In this document: positions 56,065 to 64,000 of the stretch, one piece after another
How positions within the stretch are numbered: position 1 is the first letter of the stretch
How the letters are laid out: the number at the start of each line of letters is the position of its first letter
Origin: Ascaphus truei
Lineage: Eukaryota > Chordata > Amphibia > Anura > Ascaphidae
Reading direction: 5' to 3'
Length of the DNA stretch: 64,000 nt
Assembly (NCBI GenBank): GCA_036426205.1
Contig: CM071573.1
Location: 38,845,455 to 38,909,454, forward strand
The notes under the pieces: generated by a model
What the model was told of the DNA's origin: nothing
Databases searched by the model: none
What the model saw: the letters and a program-made list of their open reading frames with translations, nothing else
Position numbers and translations under genes: made by a program

Positions 56065-57214
56065 TAAGGAATCGGGGAACGTGTCCCCCCGCAGCGCGCT
56101 CCCTCCTTACCTGCAACCTCAGGAACCTCCGCGGACATCACCACACACGCGCGTGCACGGAGAGGTACTCATGACCTCAAGGGGACTGGCCCTGCCTCCC
56201 GTTCACATCACGGCACCGCGTGGCGTGCACACGTGACACTTGTGCACCACTCCCAAGCTACGTGTCAACATCTACTATCACCTAATCACTCCCACCTGTC
56301 TCCTGCACCGCTCCACCTATCCCTGCCTCCACTGAGGCTGCACCTCCGCTCCTCCCCTCTGCCTATTGGATCCCTTTCCTCATATATGCTCAGCTGTGGC
56401 ACTGGCACTTTGGCCGAGCATAGCTCTTTGTAGTCTGTTGGTCGCCCTTGAGGACAAGAGTTGCCCACCACTGATCTAGAATGTTCAGATAATCTTTAAC
56501 CCGTTTGGAGTATTCGCATTGCTATCTCCGCTGGCAACAAACAGGTTTATTTCGGTTTGGACAGCAACACAATGTAAGATCTCTGCAAGGTTATTATGCA
56601 CCAAATAAAATGTGTGGGAGTTTAACAATGTATATCAATGTAATGTCCTTGGTAAAATATTTGCACATTAAGGTAAAAGGAGAGCAAACAAGGTAGGACA
56701 TCTCTTCTTTCACAAAACTCTGCTGTAAGATCTTCCCATCTGTCCTGGCACAGAAACAAATATCCAACAGAAGCAGTTCAAACCCTGCTGGGAAATGCTT
56801 ACCCTTCATAACTCTGTTTTATTGTTGCCGACAATTTGTTCTCATTTTTAATGTACTATTGTTATAATGCATTAGAATAATTGGCTAATCATAAAGAATG
56901 ACATGGGTGGACATTGGCGCTCTTTACGGAAAACTCATTTTATTTCTGCATTAATCTTAATTAGTTTTGCTGCCTTTGTAGCAACTGGCGGATGTTAGAA
57001 CCTGAAGTCTTGGTGCATTGATCCATCCTGCAGCTAAAGTTCAAAGCCCCGGAGTAGTTTAGTGAAATTCTCATATACATTTCATGAGGGTTTTGCAAAC
57101 CTTAATAAATACGTATAGCATAGGTAAAGGACAGGGGGAAAGGGCTGGCCTTAAATATGAAGCAGGGGGCTATGTCAGTGAGAGCTGATCTGGATCAGGT
57201 GTGTCAGTGAGAGC
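56065..57214. other. GC-rich repeat, hAT fragment, then unique-looking DNA
   Basis: 56065-56430 is CpG-rich and repeat-like, ending in TCCTCATATATGCTCAGC. CTGTTGGTCGCCCTTGAGGA at 56437-56456 is the right end of hAT-like family B. 56.87-57.11 kb is high-complexity with TTAATCTTAATTAG and could be a conserved element; unproven. Confidence 0.4.
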
Positions 57215-57345
57215 TAATCTGGATCAGCAGAGTGAAGCAGCAGCACAAAGGCACTTTGAGGCAGTGGAACTGTCCAGGTGCTGATCTGGCTTGCTGCCAT
57301 GAGCATGAGGTTGCAGGTTCAAGTTCTGCCAGGCCTAAAAGTGTA
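57215..57345 (+). repeat. Possible tRNA-derived SINE head
   Basis: GGTTCAAGTTCTGCC at 57318-57332 resembles a polymerase III B-box, and CTGGCTTGCTG about 30 bases before it a weak A-box. GAGCTGATCTGGATCAG-type words are doubled just upstream (57181-57225). No cloverleaf could be drawn, so it is not a tRNA gene. Confidence 0.3.
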
Positions 57346-57389
57346 TCAAGTCATTTTGCAGTTAAACTTCCCCAATCCAATACGCTGTG

Positions 57390-57655
57390 ACACCTGTGCC
57401 AGATTAAGACCCTCCGGGGACCCTAGGCACCAAAACCCTTGGGGCGCTCCTGTGGCACCTTAACAACGTGACGCTGCAGGAGAAGAGCCGCTCTAGGGAA
57501 GGTAAGAGACACTTGTCTCTCTCTCTCTGGCCTAATGGTAATGGGAAGATTTATAAATATGAGAGAAACTGCTTTAAATCTCACTTTTTCTTTCTAATGG
57601 GTTAGAAAGATATCTATCTATCTATCTATCTATCTATCGATCTATCCTCATCTCT
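57390..57655 (+). repeat. Unnamed repeat, copy 1, with (TCTA)n
   Basis: GCAGGAGAAGAGCCGCTCTA, GGGAAGGTAAGAGACA and TTTCTAATGGGTTAGAAAGA lead into TCTA repeats at 57613-57653. The same block recurs at 58962-59165, and its left part resembles 43370-43530. Confidence 0.8.
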
Positions 57656-58129
57656 CTACAACGGTCTAATCCTGGTGCATGTTTCTATCAGGGCTCACCG
57701 TCTCCTACCATTGAGGAAGAAGGGCCTCCTCGTCTGTCGTGAAAGTGCAAGGTAGCTCGTAGCTTCTCGATTATCCCTCCGCCGGTCCGAGCCAGGCAAG
57801 AGGGGCACATGTAGATGGTGGGATCAAACAAAAATACACTCACACCGACTGCTAGCCTGCCACACCTGTGTGCGATGAGAGTTAAACGAGAGGGTCAAGA
57901 GGGGCAGTGGGTGGCAGGTGGGAGGGACAGTTCCGTGTGTCTAGAAACCGTGAGTCAGAAGCGGGGAAAGGTGGGACTTCATGGAGGTGTTGATGGCCGC
58001 AGAGTTTCCGATTGGTTTTCCGTTTGTTCTCATGAAATGTGTTCTATGTCGCGGTGCCTGTTGTTTGCCGGTGTTTTTTAGTCCCAGGTTTGTAAGTAGA
58101 ATGTGTCATTGTGTGGCAGGTGTGATGTA

Positions 58130-59096
58130 GAGGTTCAGTGGTTTGTGCAGTTTGGATTGAGAGGTGGCAGTGGTGCGAGGCGGGAGGTAGAGGGTCAAGT
58201 GAGGTGCAGGTTGGGGGGAATATGGGTGCAGTGGGTTGCGATTTTGGACGGAGGCAGGGGCAGTTGGTTGCATGGTGGTGAGGTAGGGGCAGTGGGTGCA
58301 GTTGGGAGGGAGGAGGTCAGTGTGTGCAGGTGGTGAGGGAAAGTGGGCTGTGGGTGCATGTGGGAGGGAAAGGGGCATTGGGTGCAGGGGATGGGAAAGG
58401 GCAGTGGGCAGTGGGAGAAGGGCATGGGTGCAGGGGGAGGAAGAGGGCAGTGGGTGCAGGTGGGAGGGAGAGGTGCAAGGGGTGGGAGGTGGGGATACGA
58501 GGAGGCAGGGTGTGTGCAGGTGGGAGCGCACAGAGATGGTCAGGTTGGGTGCAGGTGGAGGAGAGGGGCAGTGGGTGCATTTGGACGAGAGGGTCGTGGG
58601 TGCAGGTGGAGGGAGTGCAGTGGTGCAGGTGGAGGCAAGGGGGCAGTGGTGCAGGTGGGGGGAAAGGGTCAGTTGCATGTGGGAGGGAATGGGCAGTTGG
58701 CAGGTGGGAGGGAAATGGCAGTGGGATGCAGGTGGAGGGAAGGGGCAGGTGTGGTTCAGGTGGGGTGAAAGGGGCAGTGGGTGCATGATGGGATAAAGTG
58801 GCAGGTGGGGGCATGTGGGAGGAATGAGGGCAGGGGTGCATGGGAGGAAAGGTGTCAAGTGTGGAGGGAGAGGGGCCTGGTGCAGGTGGGATGAGAGGGG
58901 CAGCGGGTGCAGTGGAGGGAAAGGAGTTATATTTGGTGATGGTCTGCACTTAAACCGTTCTGCAGGAGAAGACCGCTCTAGGGAAGGTAAGAGACCCTTG
59001 TCTCTCTCTCTCGTGGCCAATGGTAATGGGAGATTTTATAAATTGAGAGAAACTGGCTTTAAATCCTCACTTTTTCTTTCTAATGGGTTAGAAAGA

Positions 59097-59152
<56 letters not shown>

Positions 59153-59700
59153 GATCTATCTATCTGATTCTATCTCCTGCGCTTTAGAACATACACTCTT
59201 CCTGCAAACTGTGTGCAGGAGAGTTAAACAGAGGGGCAGAGGGGCAGTGGGTGCAGGTGGAGGGAGAGTGGCCGTGTGTGCAGGAGAGTTGATCAGAGGG
59301 GCAGTGGGTGCAGGTGGGACTGGGAAGGATCGGGAAGGTGCATGTGGCAGGTGGGACCATGGATGTGGGGGAAGATCGGGTGCGGTGCAGTGGAGGTGCA
59401 GGCGGGTGGGATGGAGAGTGGGCATTGGGTGAGGGGCAGTGTCATGGTGGGGAGCAGGTGGCAGGGGGGATGAGAGGGGCAGTTGGTGCAGGGTTTGTAT
59501 GGGAGTAGGTGCAGTGGGTGCAGGTGTGGAGGAAGGCAGTGGGTTCAGGTGGGAGGAAAGGGCAGTGGGTGCATGTGGGAGGAAGGGGCATGGGTGCAGG
59601 TGGGAGGGAAGGGGCAGTGGGTGCGAGATGGGAGGGAAATGGTAAGAGTGGTGAGTTGTGGGAAAGGTAGTGGTGCAGGTGGGTGAGGAGTGGGTCATGG
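58130..59700. repeat. G-rich minisatellite, unit about 28 bp, split by an insertion
   Basis: Dozens of variants of GGGCAGTGGGTGCAGGTGGG followed by AGGGAAAG. The array is interrupted at about 58925-59220 by copy 2 of the unnamed repeat with its TCTA run. Indels in nearly every unit shift the frame, so the long Pro-His-Leu frame on the - strand and Gly-Gln-Val frames on the + strand are artefacts. Confidence 0.9.
58962..59165 (+). repeat. Unnamed repeat, copy 2, with (TCTA)n
   Basis: Nearly the same as 57476-57660: GCAGGAGAAGACCGCTCTA, GGGAAGGTAAGAGACC, GGGTTAGAAAGATATC and TCTA to 59163. It lies inside the G-rich minisatellite, so the array and this block were duplicated or inserted in steps. 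Confidence 0.85.
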
Positions 59701-60680
59701 AGCGGGTAGCATGTTGAGGAGGATTATAGGATTTGGATGTTGGGACTGGCTACTCACATTAAAGTTGCTTTGCAACACAGTATATTTTGAAACATGCAGC
59801 TCCATGGAAACACAAGAATCTGAAACAATTAAAAATGAAATGTGCCAGGGAACGCGATGAGATGTGTACAGAAATACAAGGGAATCTGTGAGTCAGCTCA
59901 ATGCGCACAATGCGCAACGTTTCATGCTGTGGCTAAAGGACAATGCCTGAGTTACTTCCCATAAAAGTTCAGCTGGAACACTCAAAAATGCTCTAATAGC
60001 TATGAAGGAAATTGATTTTACATAGGAGCTCTCAGTCCAAATGGATACTGCAAGAGTTACCCATCTGATACTAAATGGAGTTTGGCTGATGTTTGGACTG
60101 TAGAATTTCTTTATTTGTAATTTGTAATATTGCAGGCTCAGAGAACCAGTGAAAAGTCATATTTGGGATTATTCACCAGTCAAGTCAATAGCATTTAACA
60201 ACGAGATTGCTGTGGGGCATCCCGCACCCATGAGCTCAGTGAATCCCGTTAATGTGAAACATACAAATTGCTTGATGTCAAAAAACTATTTTATACCTGT
60301 AAGAAAAAGATAAAACGTGCTCCACCGACCTGGAATAAACCATTTATTCACAATCTATAAGAGGAATAATTATCACAAAAACATTCTTTGACTGTTTGTC
60401 ATGGGCAAAGCGAGCAGAATATGGATGTTCAGATGCCAGTGGAATGAACACACTGATATGAGTAAGCTGTGCTCTTGAATTTATAAATTATAAGTACATG
60501 TAATGCAGATATGAGAGGGCCATAGTGCAGTATTAGCAATGGAAAATATTGACAAAACAAGCAGACCTGGCCCACCATCACTTCATCATGGATCAGCAAG
60601 AGCCCTTTTAGGTAAACTGGGTTGAATGGAATGGGACATATTGGCCGCACCACATTGGCTGCCATAACTACGGACCAACA
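59701..60680. other. Intergenic, unique-looking
   Basis: No gene or repeat recognised. CAATGCGCACAATGCGCAACG near 59900-59920 is a short tandem of ATGCGCA. The composition is unlike the minisatellites on either side. Confidence 0.4.
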
Positions 60681-61129
60681 GTGTGAATTGTCACGGTTCA
60701 CTCGCTGTCACCCCGGCGCACGCCTCATCCCAGCCGTGCGGAGGGGCTTTCCCTCTCATCCTCATCGCCTCTCCCATCGGCCGGCTAGCAGTCACTCATT
60801 TGTCCAGGGGGTGCACAATGTCCGGTGCACGCGTGCCGAAGTACTCCCCGGCCGTTGGGAGGTCTTCCGTCATCTCCATCTCCCCTCCTGGGGTCAGGTC
60901 CAGTCAGGGCTAACATCCTAGGGTCGTGATCCTCCTGAGAGGGCGCCGGAGCTGCGCCCTGCTCCCCTGCTGGGCATGTTACTTCCTCCTCCTCTCCGTC
61001 GAAAATCCCACGTGTGCCTGAGGTACCCCGTCTTTGGTCCGCCCGTGCCATTTACCCACTTTCCCGGGAATCCTCTAGGCCGAGGCCCATGGGGGAGGCG
61101 CTGTCCCCTTCTCTTCCGGCCCTTCCGCG

Positions 61130-61900
61130 ATGTTCCTTCAGCGCCTCTCCCAGTCCGGGCACCTCTTACCACAATCATGTCTCAGGTTCCCTCTCTCCGC
61201 CGGGACCTCTCCGCCATCCGCAGTGTCCACGTCAGGAGCGCCTGCCTCCCGAAGCCGAGCAGCCTAGGGGCAGGGGTCCCGACCGAATCAGTTTCGCCTA
61301 CACCCTCCTAGGGCCAGGCTTCCGTCAGTGCCTCTCCCAGCCGGGCTCCTCAGTGCCTCCCTCTCCCCCAGGCCGTTCACCTCCCCGCCGCATGTCCTCA
61401 TTGCCTCGGGGTTCCCAGCCGGGGCACCAGGTCCCTCCCGGCGCCTCCTCAGTTGTCTGGGAAAGCACCTCTCCTAGCCAGGCTTTCCTCAGTGCCTCTC
61501 CCAGCCGGGCACCTCTGCGCTGCCCACAGCCAATGTTCCCTCAGCGCCTCTCCCATCCCGGGCAACCTATGCCACAGCAATGTCCTCAGCGAATTCAGGC
61601 ACTCGGCCGCTCTCCCTCTCCCAGCCGGGCACACCTACTGCCGACAGCATGTCCTAAGGGATCAACCTCTCCCCAGTTCCTGGCACGCCCTCTGCCACAA
61701 GCATTCGGACACCTCTGCATCCAAGCAGCTTTCCTCAGGCCTCTCCCAAGCCGGGCACCTATGCCCCGAGCATGTCCTCCAGCGCCTCTCCCCAAGTCCG
61801 GCACCTATGCACAGCATTCTCAGCCGTCCTCAGGGGGTGCCTCTGGCCTCAGTCCCCGTGTTCACCTATTACCACACATGTCCCCAGCTCGTCTCCCCAG
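61130..61900. repeat. CpG-rich minisatellite, unit about 50-60 bp
   Basis: Repeated CAGCGCCTCTCCCAGCCGGG, then CACCTATGCC and CAGCATGTCCTC with drift between units. Irregular copies extend left to about 60.7 kb, starting near GTCACGGTTCACTCGC. The 296-codon Pro-Ser-Arg-rich open frame (61014-61904) is a product of the repeat. Confidence 0.75.
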
Positions 61901-63283
61901 CTGAGGGCCCCTCCCACTCTTACCGACATGCAGGACAACCCAATGTCGGCCGAGCCAGCAGCACAAACTTTTAAAATGGTCCTGCCTCTGGCAGCCATGT
62001 CCTGAAAAGGCGGGAGTCGGTTTTGGGTGAAATTTTTATATTATTACCGGGGAAATGCACTAACTGCAACGCGATCTTTCACCGCACACCTGCTGTCCTG
62101 TGCGTCTGTAAGTGCCTTGCGCGTGGTGATAGTGCTGGCGGTACGGCGAGGTGACCTTTGGCAATCCGCCCTAAGGCATGTATAGTTATGGTGGCACTGG
62201 AGCGCCGGTGTGTGATTTGGTCGCGGACCGACAACCCCTAAAACCGAAAGTGTAACCCATTCCTGGTAAGCCACCTATACTGGCCCTTTATGGAAATGTA
62301 CATTTACCTCATGCCCGTCTCTCTGTAGCAGGTTAGATACAGTGGGGAGGGAGGTTAAGTAAAGTTATAGAATAGTCAGTTCCCTGACTATTTAATGGGG
62401 ACCCAATGATGGTAATGGAGGACCGAAGGAGTGACCTCAACTAGTAATGGACCACACCTCCCCGAGAACCCCAGTAAGAAGTCTTCTCTTGGATAGCTAC
62501 TCATAACACCTGCAAGCTAGTGTCCTCTCCAATATAGGCCAGCACTGGAGAGACCATTCTGTTCCCGATGCAGTATTAGGTTTTACTGTGAGACTACTTT
62601 TTATGTGAACTTTGCTGTTTTGTTTCTGTTAACTGTTTGGAATCGTCCACAATAAATAACTCTTCTTTTTTCATACAAGTCTCTAAGTGCACTTTCAATC
62701 ATCTTAGCCACCGCACAATCTCCTGTTACCCATGTCCTAAGTCATTAAGTCTGGTGGCCGTGGAAATATTTTTTAAGCACTTTCAAGTAAAGCCAGCCGC
62801 CCAAAGATTGGCCTTCCCAGTAACCTTTAATAAATGATTTGTTTCCAGATAGTGTCTCTTCTTCTTGTATGCCGGTGGCCACTCCAATCCTCGAAGCTAC
62901 TACCCTACACAGGTCACTTTTTCTCCGTTTTTTGTCTCTACTATACCCTGCTTCAGGCACTTGGGGGAGCTCGAGTCAGTTGTCTCACGTCATTCGCCTT
63001 AGTCATTTCCATTTTTATAGTAAAGCCATATCTCTCCGGAAAATATCAAAGTTCCGGTGGGATTACACCACGTGTTCAAAGGGGGGACCTTCCTGTAAAT
63101 CTAAGTTGGGTGAACCTCTGATGTATGACTGCGCTGACCGGCTCATCAAAATAAGGGTGTGTTACCTGTTGACAACCCTCTCCTCCCATCTTTATGGGAC
63201 CCACACTGAAAAGTCACGGGATTTACACATCAAAGCATTTGCAAAGCCAAGGAGCGTTGATCTCATGACCACTGCGCATGGTG
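61901..63283. other. Intergenic, no gene recognised
   Basis: Mixed sequence with several open frames under 190 codons, none with a recognisable domain. 62.6-63.2 kb could hold a decayed retroelement, but no motif supports it. Confidence 0.35.
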
Positions 63284-63502
63284 TTTCAGCTCCAGTCCTT
63301 CAAGCCAACAGGTCAGGTTTTCAGAAGATCCCAGCTTCAGTGCACAGTGCTGCTCAGTGCAAGACTGAGCCCTCTGATTGGGGGAGCCACCTGTGGTGAG
63401 GCAGAGACTAGTTAAGCCACTTATTGCTGTAAGGCAAACGGGATTTCCAGAAAACCTGCCTGTGGTAAGCGGGGGGTCCCTGGGGACGGAGTGGCCCACC
63501 TA
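63284..63502. mobile_element. hAT-like MITE (family B), diverged
   Basis: CAGCTCCAGTCCTTCAAGCC and CAACAGGTCAGGTTTTCAG form the left part; GAGCCACCTGTGGTGAGGC and CCAGAAAACCTGCCTGTGG the inverted right part. More diverged and longer in the middle than the other copies. Confidence 0.6.
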
Positions 63503-64000
63503 TGGTTAACTACATACTCTAGGACAAGTATTTGTGTCTCTCATATGGGAACCATACCCCTGGAAGGTCAGTGATCATGCTGTAATCATTTTAAGGTGGA
63601 TCCTACGGACGAGATCTTTGAACGGCAATCAAGGAACTAAACAAGCGTGGTATGTTGAATTGTTAGCTCTCAGTGGTGCTGTATGTATACCTCGAGGGGC
63701 CACATCTACTAATGTCAATAATAATATTTATAAATGGCTTTCAACTAAATTTGCCTATTATGTGGCACCACAGTGGTAAGAGGTGATGCGGTGATGTGGG
63801 ACGAGGTAACTGTATGAAGGGTTTCATCCATGGCCTGTGCGTTTGCTTTAACATATTCCCGTAATAATCACTTGGCATTTCATCACTCAAGTGGTTTTAA
63901 AAAAGCCTTTCCCTGCTTAGAAATATTTTTTTTTCTTTTCTCTTCGCTGTATAAATGGGGCTATAAATAAACGTTCTGCTTCGAATAAACATTGTTTACT
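63503..64000. other. Intergenic, no feature recognised
   Basis: Short open frames only, up to the end of the window. Confidence 0.4.

Noticed and set aside
56735..56800. tRNA-like boxes around CTGGCACAGAA and AGTTCAAACCCTG
   Set aside because: No acceptor stem or anticodon arm could be drawn.
58106..59020. 304-codon open frame on the - strand
   Set aside because: It lies wholly in the G-rich minisatellite; Pro-His-Leu composition reflects the 28-bp unit.
57601..59163. TCTA, TA and CA runs as a CRISPR-like array
   Set aside because: They are simple microsatellites without regular spacers, and the genome is eukaryotic.

Overview
The window looks like a repeat-rich intergenic stretch of a vertebrate genome, most probably an anuran amphibian. 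Three things point there: intronless-type vertebrate neuropeptide receptor genes; interspersed repeats of L2/CR1-like, Tx1/L1-like and Penelope-like retroelements together with TTAA-flanked T2/Kolobok-like, Harbinger-like and hAT-like MITEs; and long simple repeats. The species cannot be named from sequence alone.

Only two convincing cellular genes are present, both on the + strand and about 32.7 kb apart. The first (14877-15935) is a prolactin-releasing-peptide receptor (prlhr). The second (48610-49641) is a paralogue of the prlhr2 type. Both have the whole seven-helix domain in one exon, both end in a PDZ-ligand-like SVV-hydrophobic tail, and both show splice signals upstream that suggest a 5 prime noncoding exon. 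The second lacks the proline of the NPxxY motif. They are likely ancient duplicates for RFamide peptides of the PrRP/C-RFa group (inference from family resemblance).

Layout. 0-1.5 kb: tail of a Penelope-like element, tandem and simple repeats. 2.7-5.2 kb: Harbinger-like MITE, an inverted duplication around TA repeats, a T2-like MITE. 5.5-9.04 kb: nearly full-length L2/CR1-like LINE on the - strand with a 2A-like motif. 9.0-13.4 kb: two copies of a 0.6-kb TTAA-flanked element, an L1-type ORF1 remnant and a hAT-like fold-back. 14.9-15.9 kb: prlhr. 16.5-21.1 kb: hAT-like and Harbinger-like MITEs. 22.6-28.4 kb: a decayed endogenous retrovirus (LTR, primer-binding site, duplicated leader, gag start, RT trace, env trace), followed at 28.4-29.9 kb by a solo LTR with a 5-bp target duplication. 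30.2-36.7 kb: a chain of nested palindromes built from a recurring TTAACCCC hairpin, the most unusual structure here. 38.6-42.6 kb: L1-type fragment, a second fold-back, a GA-rich satellite. 43.5-46.1 kb: GC-rich composite with a C-rich minisatellite, a MIR-like SINE and a hAT-like MITE. 48.6-49.6 kb: prlhr2-like gene. 50-64 kb: LINE fragments, poly-G tracts, two G/C-rich minisatellites and further hAT-like copies.

Most open reading frames other than the two receptors and the retroelement proteins are by-products of simple repeats or minisatellites. No tRNA, rRNA, CRISPR or operon structure was seen. All homology calls are by eye; none was tested by a database search.
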